DNA of 64,000 bases from Alopecurus myosuroides (Eukaryota; Streptophyta; Magnoliopsida; Poales; Poaceae). Shown one piece after another: positions 43,901 through 55,105 of this stretch. The stretch's first letter is position 1. Every line of letters starts with the position of its first letter. The notes below the pieces were generated by a model. It searched no databases. It was given only the letters and a program-made list of their open reading frames with translations, and was not told where the DNA came from. The stretch lies in contig CM054060.1 of assembly GCA_028641055.1 (NCBI GenBank), positions 298,194,462 through 298,258,461 on the forward strand, given 5' to 3'. A program made the position numbers and the translations under genes.

Positions 43901-46285
43901 TCCCGCTGCGCCGCAGCAGGATCTGGCTGCTCCATGGCGACGTTGTCTTGCTGCTCCTCGGCGGCGTTGTGTTGCCGCTCCTCGGCGGCGTGGTCCACGT
44001 TCTCCTCAGCGGAGGCGGCTGGAGGAGTTGATGGTCTCTCGGTGTTGGTGGTGTCCTGGGCAGCGTGCTGCGTGTTGGGCTGCGGCTGCTCGGGGGTGCT
44101 TTCGGTCTCCACCTCGGCACCGGTGTTCTCGGCACCAAGGTCTTGTTCTTCTCGGGGAGGGGAGGACGCCTGCATCGTGACCTCTAGTACTATGTCCCCT
44201 TCGTCGTCGGAGAGGTCCACGAGTTCTCGGGGCGGTTTTCTCTTCCTCTGGGGAACTGGTGCGGCGGTGGCCTCAGCATTGATGCCATCACTAAAAAAGG
44301 TAAGCAGAGAAGGAAAAATGTCAAAGGGATGCAGAGAAGAAGGCCAGAAGGAAAACTGGAAAGAGAATAGAAGGCAAAGGATTAAGTTCAACTCGGAAGC
44401 ACTTACCCGTCTGCGGTAGGGCGGTTCTTGCGCTGGTTGGTCTTCTTGACACCTGCTTTTTTCTTATCCTCTTGGCAGGGGTTTCCGGTGCCCCGCTACC
44501 CGTCCTCTTCCTGGTGGTGGTTGGGGCAGCCACGGAAACAGGAACCACGTCCAGTGGTTCCTCCCCATCGTCCAGTTCCGGTTCCTCTGTATTCGAAAGA
44601 AGCAAAGCTCAATACAACAAAATAAAAGGATCAAGCACGCTGCAAGCAAGCAAGAAGGTGAACTTGGTCACCTTCTTCGTCCTCTGACCAGTCCTGGATA
44701 GAGACATCGACTCGGGACTTACCGTCCTGACCGGCACGGGGGATACAGAGCGTATCCTGGATGTCGTACGCTGTCGCGTCATCCTCAGTCCGGTCTGTCT
44801 TCCATTTCCTTTCGAAGATGGCGTGGCCTTCTTTTTTCTGGCGAGTGATGTGCTGAAAGTGCAAACATAAAGCACACTAAGTTGAGTCCCAACAGAGTAA
44901 AGAATTCTACTCGATCCAACATGCAAACAAAAAGCACATTAAGCTAAGTTCTTAGAGAGGAGATCTATCTGGTATCAAGTGCAAACATAAAGCACGCTAA
45001 GCAGAGATGAACGAATGAACATATTACCTGGTCTAGCATGCAAACATAAAGTACACAAGGCTAAAAGCCTAGCAGAGATAACCGAGTAGGTTTTCTATTC
45101 GGTTTAGCGTGCGAACACAAAGCACATAATGCTAAGTCCTAGAAGAGGAACGCGAGCAGAGGTTTTACTCGGCCTAGCAAGCCAACAGAGAAAATTCGTA
45201 GCTAAGTCCTAAACAAGTACACTAATGGAAGCTCTACTCTGATAGCGTGCCAACATAAAGCATATAAAGCTAAATTATAGCAGAGGAACACTATTCAGTA
45301 TAAGGCTAAGTGCAAACATAAAGCATGATTGAAAACTAACCTGAGGGATGGGTTTAGTGTGGCTATACGACACGAAGCCATAGTACCAGTTCTCGGTGAG
45401 GGTGGTCTGCAGAATGGACTTCGCCCAAATCGCCACCTCTGGTCTGGAGAGCTCGAAGGTGGTCGTCCGGGTGCAATCACGGGGGCCACCCATGTAGCAC
45501 ATCTTGTGTACCCGGTGCTGGAGCGGGAGTACTCGACGCTCCATCCAGCAGGCCACCGGGTCATCTTGAAGGAGTCCTTCCTTCACCAGATGCTCCAGGC
45601 GCTTGTCAACCTGGACGACGTCGTTCACTGTCTTCTTGGGCTTGAACCCCCAATTCTGCCCCGTGGGAAGAATATTCTGGAACTCGGGAAGTTGGATCCC
45701 GTCCACAGCTTCTTCTCCTTCTGCAGCAGGGGCATTCTTCACATAGAGAAAACCCCTCTGCCACTTGCGGCAGGTCTCTAATCCGAGTACCCGCGGATGG
45801 TGCCCGGTGGAGCATTGTAACATCATAGCGCTACCCGTCTGGGTCATCGCCCTTGAGGCTAGGGGATTGGAGGGGTTGGGAACACTCAGCTGGCGGAGGA
45901 AGAAATATTTGGCCCAGGTGTGGATAGTCGGATAAACACCCAAGAAGGCTTCACAGATGGTAGCGTGGGTGGAGAGCATAGCAACAGCATTGGGAGGCAA
46001 GTGGTGAGGTTGAAGGCCAAAATGGCGCAGGAAGTCTTGAAGAAATTTGGAAGTGGGAAGCCCAAAACCTCATTTGAAATGGCTGAGGAAGACGACGTAC
46101 TCACCGGTTTCGGGAGCGGGGACGAGCTCGTTCCCGGGAGGGCGGCAGATCACGCCGGGAGGGACACGACGCGTGTTCACCAGCCACTGGCAATCCGCTG
46201 CCGGGACATCGGAGCCTTCCCAGCCGGCACGCTCCAGGGCCACCTCCTCCTCATGCTGGTCTCCGGCGAGATTATCAAGCTCCAT
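40927..46285 (-). pseudogene. Multi-exon antisense accessory gene of Tat-like element
   Basis: Runs opposite to gag-pol. Exon 1 (46285-45341) starts MELDNLAGD and encodes the plant 'putative gypsy-type transposon' family region (WAKYFFLRQL, GFLYVKN, WYYGFVSY); TGA at 46072-46070 interrupts it. A CAG|GTTAGT donor ends it. Likely exons follow at about 44850-44669 and 44588-44407, and 44292-43170 (Glu/Pro/Ala-rich with PKKTPTFPEYWV). Coiled-coil exons are at about 43100-42976 and 42886-42650, then at 42330-42020 and 41930-40927, joined by GTAAG-type donors. Several stops and shifts (near 43550, 43163, 42864, 41492) show decay. Extra antisense ORFs are known from Tat-lineage elements; the function is not established. 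Exact splice sites are approximate. Confidence 0.75.
44859..45330 (-). repeat. Degenerate ~64-bp tandem repeat in intron 1 of the antisense gene
   Basis: GTGCAAACATAAAGCAC-like cores start at 44859, 44921, 44979, 45038, 45109, 45179, 45247 and 45310, 58-71 bp apart. The array fills almost the whole interval between exons 1 and 2. Confidence 0.85.
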
Positions 46286-46501
46286 GTCTTCTCTGCTGGC
46301 GGAGAAGTGGGCGCGTCGAGGACGAGGGCGACGGAGAAGACGGAGACGCGCAAAAGGCTTCTCTCTCTCACTCTCTGTTCGTGGAGCGGCGGCGCGTTGC
46401 GAGCTCGCGTCGGCGCTGTGCTCTGCGGTGGAGGCGGAGGTGAAGAGGGAGCGAGAGTTGGGGAGAGTGCGAGGAAAGAGATGACGAGGGCGGCGCGGGG
46501 G

Positions 46502-46509
46502 TATTTATC
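46502..46509 (-). promoter_or_regulatory. Putative TATA box of the antisense gene
   Basis: GATAAATA on the minus strand, about 220 bp before ATG 46285, with a CT-rich leader between. Its placement matches the TATAAAT at 29974 in the other Tat-like fragment. Confidence 0.55.
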
Positions 46510-47029
46510 CCGCCGCGGCTGCAGTTACTGAATTGGGATCGATCGTGGCTGAGATCGTGCGGTGTGGGGATTAACTACCCGTTAGAAACGCACACAACGC
46601 GATATGCGCGCGTAACGGGCGCAGTTAATCCCATGACGTGGGTCGTGGGCTCTCGAGTACACGCGCGAGGTGACACAACGGGCCATGGGCCCCAGGCATA
46701 GTGAGGGGCGCGTGGCACGCTGTAACGCCAGAACCGAGGCGTCGGGAGCGCGGGTGCGTGACATGTGCCCTCCCTGGACACGAGAAGATGGATTTGCTCT
46801 GGATCGAGCGGGAGCGCATTAAAAATTTCGCTAAGTGTAAGTTCTCGGCAGAACTCTGCATCGCGTGATCTACTCGGCACCGAGAAGATTTCTCCCTAGA
46901 TCGTAATCAGAGAAGTTCGAATAAAGATTGTGAGTGACCGGGTTGGGAAGCAACTCGGCCACACTTCTTCACAGAGGCAATTTGTTCTAAGCTGACATTG
47001 ACCAACGAACAAGTTCGCTGGACTCTACC

Positions 47030-47044
47030 AGCTTTGGGGACTAA
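47030..47044 (+). other. Polypurine tract of Tat-like element
   Basis: AGCTTTGGGGACTAA directly precedes the 3' LTR. Confidence 0.75.
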
Positions 47045-47922
47045 TGTCGGGGGGCTACCCCCGAGTAGGGGTAAGGCAGGTGTTAAACAAGTGATCAAGG
47101 TAATGTTTGCCGGGTAGGCGGCTACCCGGGTACCCTGTATCCGGTGGACGCTACTCGGTGATACGTATTGAAGGCCAAGAAGAAGATAATAAGGAAGATC
47201 AGAATCATCCGAGTAGAGCTCGGATGGTCCGAGTAGATGAGCAGCAATCCTACTCGGGCGAGAAGTCAATGGAGCAATTATGACGAGATCCCGCATACCC
47301 CGCAGCCGTACAGGCGTGCGGTTCAACTTACTAGGAAAATGATTATCTGCGCCAAGGCGTGGGTACAGTGAGGGTGGGCGCCTGTCATGTCCTGTCACTG
47401 ATAGGGGGGATAGGACGTGTCAGGGGCCTACTCTGTGAGACTGACAGGGTGGACAAGGCCTGTCAGCCGGACGGCGCGGCGACTTCTCGCCACAGCGTCA
47501 GCAGGAACACGGAGGCGTGCGCCGTTGTCACAGTAGAGTTGTCTCTTCATGTACTTTTAATTGTTGTTTACTCGACTGGCCACCAGTATATAAGGTGGCC
47601 AGCCCCCTCCTGCGCGAGGGACGTTGTCCCTGAGAGCATTTATTGCGAGACTTAGCACTAGACAGAGAGAGAACTAGAGGTTGGCTACTCGGCAGAGGGC
47701 CGGAATTGTACTGTGGCTACTCGGTACAAGCTATATACAAAGAGGTAGGCAGGAGTAGGGGTGTTACCTCCACACGAGGGCCCCAAACCTGGGTAGATCT
47801 TGGTGTTTGCAGTGTTTCTGAGCGCGTCTACGTGACGTGCGATCCCTCCCCGGATACCTACAGCGTCCATCGGCCCCAAACTTAAGCCACCCTATGTCAT
47901 TTCTATTCTCCACACCACGACA
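47045..47922 (+). repeat. 3' LTR of Tat-like element (878 bp)
   Basis: Same length as the 5' LTR, with about 39 differences by eye. The TATA hairpin is at 47576-47602. The TSD GTTGA follows at 47923-47927. Confidence 0.97.
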
Positions 47923-47927
47923 GTTGA

Positions 47928-48784
47928 TCACCCGCTTGATCAACCTTGTATCTTTTCTTCTTTCTTCATCCATAATATTGATGTCTTGAAGGTAGACATG
48001 AATGACCACTCCATCTTGTTCTTCAGGACATCAAGCAATAAGCTTAATAGCACAGCGGTACTACCGCCCACTGACATGTCAGGGTACCCTGTGTACTGCA
48101 CACTGGTGCTCAGCGGTACCACAGAGAAGTACCGTGAATCTCCATTGGCGGTACTAACCGGCAACGGTATTACCGTTGGCCCTGAACTCGATATAAAATC
48201 GAGATGGCTGGCGGTAGTACTAGGCCACTACCGCCCTAGTACCATAGTCATTACCGTAAGCAAAACTTCCCTGGCGGTATTTTGACCGGTACTGCTAGTG
48301 GTACTACCGCGTCCTGGAAGGAGTGGTACTACCGCTGACGGTAGCGGTACTACCGCTGTGGGGAGTGTTGCTCCGAAATGACTAAGTACTAGCGGTAGTA
48401 CTATGCCGGTACCGCCTGGGTATCGTGGATATCAGTGGCCTTTTCTTTGCTAGCGGTACCTCCAGCGGTATCACCAGCGGTAGTACCGCTCCTGGGAGGA
48501 GATAGTACAAACCGAGGTACTACCACTGTCTGGAGTGTACCAGGTGTGTCGCAGCAGTACAACTCCACGAGGAGCGGTACTACCGCTGCACAACCCGGTA
48601 CTACCGCTGGACAGAAAAAAGCTTCTCAGCCATTCTTGGGCATCAAAAGATCATATTCGACTCACAGAATGACTCCAAACTATTCTTATGGACAAGTCCT
48701 GAAAGAATATCTCAATGCAAACATTAGTCCTTAAGGATTGTCATTAATTACCAAAACCACATATGGGGCACCATGCGCCTTTCA
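47928..48784 (-). repeat. 3' LTR of copy E, part 2 (U3 start)
   Basis: Continues LTR E after the Tat-like insertion; TCACCCGCTTGATCAACC matches the complement of LTR A near 7020. It ends TTTCA (minus strand TGAAAG) at 48784. About 550 bp of palindrome-rich sequence (48051-48605) has no counterpart in LTR A. Confidence 0.9.
48051..48605 (-). repeat. Second, larger GCGGTACTACCGC array in LTR E
   Basis: Exact copies at 48055, 48344 and 48574, exact copies of the other strand's form (GCGGTAGTACCGC) near 48477, and many half sites (GCGGTA, TACCGC). A small hairpin, arms CTCGAT and ATCGAG around ATAAA, is at 48187-48203. The short open frames across it are by-products of the repeat. Confidence 0.85.
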
Positions 48785-48800
48785 ATCTCCCCCATTTTGG
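48785..48800 (-). other. Polypurine tract of copy E
   Basis: On the minus strand CCAAAATGGGGGAGAT abuts the LTR, identical in core to copy A. Confidence 0.85.
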
Positions 48801-49070
48801 TAATTGATGACAATCCCTTTTTGCGAGGGTTTATATAATGAATAAAGCAACCATGCAACACAAAGAGCAAGGATACAAGAGCATGGAAGGAAAATGCTTA
48901 AGAACAAACCTAAAGCATAAAACCAAATTCCCTTAAACCCTCTAAACTTCTCCCCCATTGGCATCCATTTCCGAAATGGGAGGAAAAACTTAGAAGGTCA
49001 ATATAATAAGATCTCCACCATAATGTATGCATTCCTCATGATATGAGTGAAATCAAGAGCATATAACCAA
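48801..49070 (-). other. Non-coding interior of copy E, distal piece
   Basis: Complement of copy A 6440-6704. It ends with ACCAA (49066-49070), the TSD of the 4.8 kb-LTR element. Confidence 0.85.
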
Positions 49071-49979
49071 TGTAACATCCCAAGTCTGAAAAATAGCCAT
49101 TAGAATGTTTTGCTCTCTGTTATTTTATGTTTTGCATCATGGCATCATGTTGATTGCATTTGTTTTGTTTGTTTTCCATTTGTTTTTCTCTGTTTTCATT
49201 TGTTTTCCAACTGTTTTCATTTGTTTTCCTTTGTTTTCTGTTTGAATTTCAACTCAAAATTCAAACCCTTTGTTTCATCCTTGTGATGTTACAATTTCCA
49301 AAATGTTATTTCAAATAAAAACAACCAAATTGTTTTCTTGTCTTCCATAATGTTCATCTATTAAATTGTTGGTTTTATTCAATCAATTAAATCCCAAATC
49401 ACTTTCAATTTCAAATCAAATGCATCAAACAGAACAACTTTGAACTTGTGAACATCATCTAATCAAATCAACTACTTTAATCAAATTTAACATAGGGTTC
49501 ACCCTATTAATATCTTTGTTTTCAATATCAATCAATTACTTCCCAAACTGCTTTCAAATCCAAACCAATCCTCAAAATCATTAACCTTTTGAATCCATAC
49601 AATTCACCACCCCTTTTGCACTCTTTAAACCCTTCAAAAATCCTAGTGGTAACCCTATTCCAAAGCATGGTTTTCTTAGTGGGTTATTAATATTAAAATT
49701 CCTCTAATTTGGTTTCAAAAACAACTATCATTATATAACTCAATTTTTGAAATCCAAGCTGGCAATATGTTTTCTAATTACCTAATAATGCTAAAACTAA
49801 TTTCTGTAATTTTTAGTAACTAAAAAGCCATGTTTTTCTTCCTAAAGCTAAGGCTACAAAAAAAAAACAAACAAAAATAGAAAGGGAGAGAGGAGGCAGC
49901 AACTACCCCCAGCCCACTAATCAACCAGCCCAACCCCTTTTCCCTTCTCTCCCATAGGCCCACTCTCTTTTTTCCTTCT

Positions 49980-50560
49980 GGCCCAACCCCCTACCCCTTG
50001 TCGTCTTCTTCCTCACAGTACGAACACAGAAACAGCCACACGATCTCCTCTCCCCCTCCTGGATGCATGTCGTACAAACATCTCCTCCCCTATATCTAAC
50101 CCTCCCGAGCCATCAACCCTAGCTCCTTCCCCATCGCCGCCATCCTTCCTCTCCCCCTCGATCTCCTCTCCAAACACCACTGCCATCTTCTGAAACTTCT
50201 GAATTTGAGGGAGAGCTGCGGTGGCCGTCGCCTTGCGGGCTCGCCGCCGGTCACCTGGCCACCTCGAGGAGCAGCCGGGCGTGGGAATGGAACCGCCCCA
50301 CTGCCCTCGTCCCCCCGGTGCCCTCGGTTTCCGCCGGGAGCGCTCGAGGCGCCGCCACCGTCCGAGTTTTCCGCCGCCGACGACCTCTGTACCTGCTGTC
50401 CGCCCCAACCATCCCTCCTCCATCGAGCGCCAGGTGAGGCCGTCCGCTCCCCTCCTCTCGCCTCCTCCATCTCCCTAGGCCGCACCCCACACCACCACGG
50501 CCGGTGCCCCCTAGTTCCCTCCGGCGAGCGGCCGCTGCTGCCCTCGCTGGCCATGGCCTC
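49980..50560. other. GC-rich gene-like island inside the LTR (second copy at about 56019-56599)
   Basis: Preceded by GGCCCA/GCCCA motifs (about 49910-49985), followed by a CT-rich leader-like stretch and CpG-rich sequence open on both strands (the largest frame is about 200 codons, 50205-50810). Composition contrasts sharply with the flanking AT-rich LTR. It could be a promoter or leader of the LTR transcript or a captured gene fragment; no protein domain was recognised. Confidence 0.45.
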
Positions 50561-50973
50561 CTTTCTGTTCGATCAACGTGCAGCGATCTGTACCGATCGG
50601 GTTCAGTTAGTTACAGGAAAAATACCCGCGAACATCAACTTATCCTCCTCGCCACCCCCCTTCTATCACAACCCGATGCCCAGCCCCACTGGTTCAGGTT
50701 CCTGTGCGCTATCAGGAGGTGGGGAGATCGAATCCCACCCCCTGCATATTACCCATCTTTTTTTTATTTCAATTCTCCAGATCCACAAAGTTCCTGGTAA
50801 TCACACCTAGGCCCCTGTTACTAAAATCTAGCCCCTGGAAAATAATTTCAAAGTCCCTAGATCCATAAAAATGGCAGATTTGCCCTATATCTTCTAAATT
50901 GCATAAATAATTCATTTTAACTCCAATTCCAACATTTTTTATATGTTTTCAATACCAAATTAAATGTTCTACC

Positions 50974-51700
50974 CAAATATAAAATTTGTTTACTGTTTTG
51001 AATATTTTAAATTGGTGCAAAATTTGAAAACTTGTCAAATTCACTTAAACTTGCAAAATTCATAACTTGTTCATAAAAATTCCAAATTTCACAAACCAAA
51101 TATGTTTTCCAATCAACTTTTCATGTACTTTCCAAATATAAATTTTGTTTGCTGTTTTGAATAATTTAAATTGCTGAAAACAACTGTTTCTTGTTTAATG
51201 CATTTAAAATTGCCAAAATAATAACTTGCTCATTTTAAATCCAATTTCCACAAATGAAATATGTTTTCCATGCAAAATTAAACCACCTTTTCAAATATAA
51301 AATTTGTTTCATGTTTTGAATAATTAAAATTGGTTAAATGATTTAAACCTTGTTTAAATCATTTAATATTGTTAAATTTATCACTTGATCAAAACAAATT
51401 CTTTTGGGGCATATAAAATATGTTTTCAAACCACAAAAGTATAAACATTTCAAATATGAATCTCACTTAATGTTTTGAACAAATAAAAATTCAAATAAGT
51501 TCATGTTTGAATTAAATTCATTTAATTCTTGCTTAAACTTGTTTAATTCATAAATACTTTATTTGAAATCCTTTTTCAACAAGTGAAACATGTAATCCAA
51601 CTAAAATCTTGTTTTCTTTTCAAATATAAACTTTGTTATTTGTTTTGAACACTTTAAATTGATGAAAACAATAATTGTTTGTGTGACATGTCTAAGTAAC
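50974..51700. repeat. Diverged 159-bp tandem repeat in the LTR (second copy from 57013)
   Basis: CAAATATAAA-like cores start at 50974, 51133, 51292, 51451 and 51621: spacing 159, 159, 159, 170. Each unit also has TGTTTTGAA-TT-AAATT and a TATGTTTTC-type block. Units are strongly diverged, so the array is old and was copied with the LTR. Confidence 0.85.
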
Positions 51701-53886
51701 CAAAACTTTCCAAAATTAACAAATCATTTCCAAACTTGTTTTATTCCTTTTCCTTTGCATCTATCATTGTTATTTTGTTGTTATCTTGTCATCATCATCA
51801 TGCAAGCATCATGTTTAACCACTTACACTTGTTAACCAAATGTAGATCATTGCTTCAACCTAAAGCATTTGTATCCATATGCAATTCACATTGCATATGG
51901 GTCCAATTAAATTGTGTTACCTTGTCAAGTAGTTTATTCTGATGCATCTATTAACATGACATGCATCATCCCATGTTTGTGCACCTATGCCATGATATTG
52001 ATTGTTTATCTTCTGCAATGTTTGTTTGCTTCTTCCCGGACTTACGACGACGTTGAGACCGACGATACTTACGACACCCCTTCTAAGGAGTTAGCTCAGT
52101 ACCAGGCTACTGGGTTTTGCAGGCAAGTTATCACTCACATGAACCACTGTGTTCCTTTCAACATTGGTTACCGATACTTTCCGTTGTCTATTTCTGCTAG
52201 CCTTAGTAGTAGTTGTTTCTGTTGCGAACCTACCACATGATACCCTGAACCCTGATATTGCCTCACCTCCATACCTATAACCATTGTTTGAGCCCGTGTC
52301 TTACTAGCATGCTTAGGTTGCTTTTGCTCGAGTCTGTTACCCGTTACTTTCAGTTACTATATTTCATTATGTTCTGGGGGCTCGATGTTTAATCAATCAA
52401 TCATGCTAATGTTACTATTAATAATAAATTTGATGATAAGGCACCGGCAGGAGGCCCATGAGAGGTTTTGGAGCCTGCTAGTGTCGACCCTAATAGGAAA
52501 AGGGTCTTGTCTACTGATCCATGATGAGCGCACTACCCGCATTTGGGAAGCGAGTATGGGCGCCCCCCTCAACTTGACCTGATTCGCATCTCGTCCAAAT
52601 CGCCTCATTTAGTTCGTGTTTTCCATTTGCCGCATGCATGTTTTTGCGAGCCCAGGCCAGGGTGGAACTTTTGTAGTCGGCATATAGGGGGACACGGTCT
52701 TAGAGTGCTATGATGGTCCATTTTCTTCTGGGCTTGATTAGCCGTGCGCCCAAGGTTCTTTGGGCTTGATGCGAAGAATGGTTGGTTGTGTTGAGTGCCC
52801 CGCTTGGTGGGAGGCATCCCATCTGGCGGGATATTCATGAGTGTACGGCCAAATTGGTGCAACCCTGCAGGGATAATCTTCTCGAGAAGCCGTGTTTTCC
52901 GCGGTTATGGATTACTTGGTGAAAGTACTGGCTAACAAGTACTCAGGACAACCTAAACCTAATGATTAACAACTGTACACCCAAGGATTAATAACTTGAC
53001 TAGTAATAGGTTGATGACACAATAATTTGATTCATCTTAATACAACTGTGTGAGTTATCCTCGGATTGCTTCTTTGGATAAGGGGCGAGATCCAGGATGG
53101 GTTTGTTTGAAGTTATCTTTCAGTTGGTTACCATCCTCGATCTTATCCCCTTTCTGTTAGCTGGAAGTGGTAGAAACTCTGTAGTTGTTTAGAGCAGCCA
53201 GTTGCAGCATCTTTTATATTCCCTTCCTTCCGTTGAACCCAAAGCATCTGTGCTTGGTGTTGACGGGTTACACTTTGGTGAACTGTGAGTCTTGCTTGCC
53301 AGTACGTTGGTGTACTGACCCCTTTGGGGCTGTGGTTTACGCAGACGACGTTCCCGAGGATCTACATGGTGGCTACTACGTGGAGTATGACGACGAGACT
53401 GCTGACGAGTAGATAGCGGACCCGGGCAGGATCCGAGACTTCGTGGATGGGCTCCGTCTTTTCGTTTCCGGCCTCTTAGGCCTATTTGGTTCTTGTCTGT
53501 ACTCAGACATTTGGAATGCTTCCGCTGTGATGTACTGATGAATTGTTGGGGCATGTGCCCTCTGAATGATTGTATTTGCTATCTCTGCTCTAATGAGAGC
53601 CATTTGCAACTTATTTCAATCTTTTGTGTCGTAGAGATCTGTTGTGATATCACTTGTTAAACGCCGTTGACGTACCATGTGTGTATGTTTGAAGTACGTC
53701 GACGGAAGTTCCTTTGATCTCTAGTGGATAGTTTACATCGACGATGGAATAGCAGGGCTTGTGTTGTCGCGCATAAGCGCAGGCCTACCAGGAAGCTGGG
53801 ACGTGGGAGCAGTTATGCCCCATAATCCAAGCATCTGCTATCCAGTTCGTACGGTGAGTATCCCCTAGAAATCAGGGTGCGACAAA

Positions 53887-53898
53887 TGGTATCAGAGC
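53887..53898 (+). other. Primer binding site of 4.8 kb-LTR element
   Basis: TGGTATCAGAGC two bases after the LTR, the initiator tRNA-Met type. Confidence 0.9.
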
Positions 53899-54529
53899 CT
53901 GTCTGCCTGTAGGATCCCTTTTACTGGTCGCAGTTGAGTCTAGAAACTATTTTGTAGCTATGTAGGAAAAATGAAACGTGAGAGTAGGAATTCTGTTCTT
54001 TTTCTTCTTTTCCCCACCCTCCCTCCCTTTTTCTGGTAAGGAAGTGCAACGTTGTTTTCCCTTCTCATCTGAACTTTCAAGTTAGGATTTCACGAATTCT
54101 GGTTTCTCTAGGATGGTTATATCTACTAGACCATAGGAATGGAGGTGGTTGTGACATGATTTATCATGTTGCCTACTCATGATTGAGAACGGAGGCGTGT
54201 AAGCCCCGGAAGCAGATCCTCTATTCCTTAAGCAGTAGATATTGATCCTTTAGAAGCTCGGATGGGTTTTTCTATAGTACCTCAGGAGTTTTGTTCTCGT
54301 TTTCCTGGAGTTGCTTCATTATCCTGTTCTTCTCAACATCCTTTTCGTTCGTTCAAACCTTGTTGTTGTTTTCCACTTCAAATCTTCTACCGGCGTCAAG
54401 TTAACTTCCCAAATATCAAATCTATCTTTCAGAGAGGTTCTTGTTGTTGTTGTTGTTTTCATTCCTCAAGCACCACATTCCAAATAGTCTATTCTCCATA
54501 TGGATCAAGTTCTGTTTTAATCAAGCTTT

Positions 54530-55060
54530 CCCCGTTCATCTACTAAACTCTATTCCAGCTAAAGTGTTATTTCATACCGGAGAATCACATTCCTTTGTGT
54601 CAAAAATCTTTTCCACAACATACTACCCAATTCTGGTTCCACTAAACAATCAAATCACCGTTCACTCTCCGGAATCTCAAGTGTTGACTCCAACATAAGT
54701 AAGAACAATCCAATTCTAATGGGAGGCCACATATTCCTCGTTACTCTCATGTTGATGATTCTGACATTGATGTTATTCTTGGTGTTGCATTGATGTCAAT
54801 AACTCTGTTCCACCCCTATTACAGATAGTCTATTCTCCAAATGAGTCAAATTCCATCCAACTATACACCCTCAATACAAAACCTCTCCCTTCATTTGGAA
54901 TTGTTCCGGTGGTTTCCAAATTCCCTGATATCTTTCCAGAAGAGTTGCCAGGAATTCCTATTGTTTTGAACTTCCAGATAAACTATCCAATGTGCACGAT
55001 GTGTTTCACGTATCACAGCTCAAGAAGATCTTCCCAAGAAGTTTCCGGACCTTTTCTTTT
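54530..55060 (+). pseudogene. Collapsed pol remnant (protease, RT start, integrase end)
   Basis: Protease remnant HTGESHSFVS near 54575, where the usual catalytic Asp of DTGAS is His, and DVILGVALM near 54770. Then FPDIFPEELPGIP (RT N-terminal motif, about 54920-54960) is followed within some 30 bases by VHDVFHVSQLKK (integrase C-terminal motif, about 54990-55025). The polymerase, RNase H and integrase core are therefore deleted. Upstream 53899-54530 shows no clear gag. Confidence 0.75.
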
Positions 55061-55091
55061 CTCAGTAGGAATCTCGGGGCGCGATTCCTTC

Positions 55092-55105
55092 AAGGGGGGG
55101 CGTTT
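55092..55105 (+). other. Polypurine tract of 4.8 kb-LTR element
   Basis: AAGGGGGGGCGTTTT-type tract right before the 3' LTR, preceded by a Phe/Gly-rich pol tail. Confidence 0.75.

Larger units (their letters stand above)
32492..47922 (+). mobile_element. Complete Tat-like Ty3/gypsy element (15.4 kb) nested in LTR E
   Basis: Two 878-bp LTRs (TGTCGG...CGACA), flanked by GTTGA on both sides (32487-32491 and 47923-47927). The order is primer site, gag, pol (protease, RT, RNase H, integrase), spacer, large antisense gene, purine tract. Integrase after RNase H shows the Ty3/gypsy order, and the antisense gene points to the Tat group. About 39 mismatches between the LTRs (counted by eye, 4.4 percent) plus several stops show it is aged. 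Confidence 0.95.
49071..53884 (+). repeat. 5' LTR of 4.8 kb-LTR element
   Basis: Mosaic: AT-rich 49071-49900, GC-rich island 49980-50560, AT-rich 159-bp repeats about 50960-51720, then mixed sequence with short acidic frames (about 52040-52080 and 53340-53410) that recur in position in the other LTR. None of the frames is supported as a gene. Confidence 0.97.

Noticed and set aside
50690..50745. tRNA gene suggested by a B-box-like GATCGAATC
   Set aside because: The T-arm would have extra bases and no convincing A-box, acceptor or anticodon arm was found.
50013..50810. Frames of 136-201 codons in the LTR, duplicated at 56052-56849
   Set aside because: They are copies because the LTR is duplicated; overlapping on both strands, without recognisable domain. 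Kept only as a GC island.
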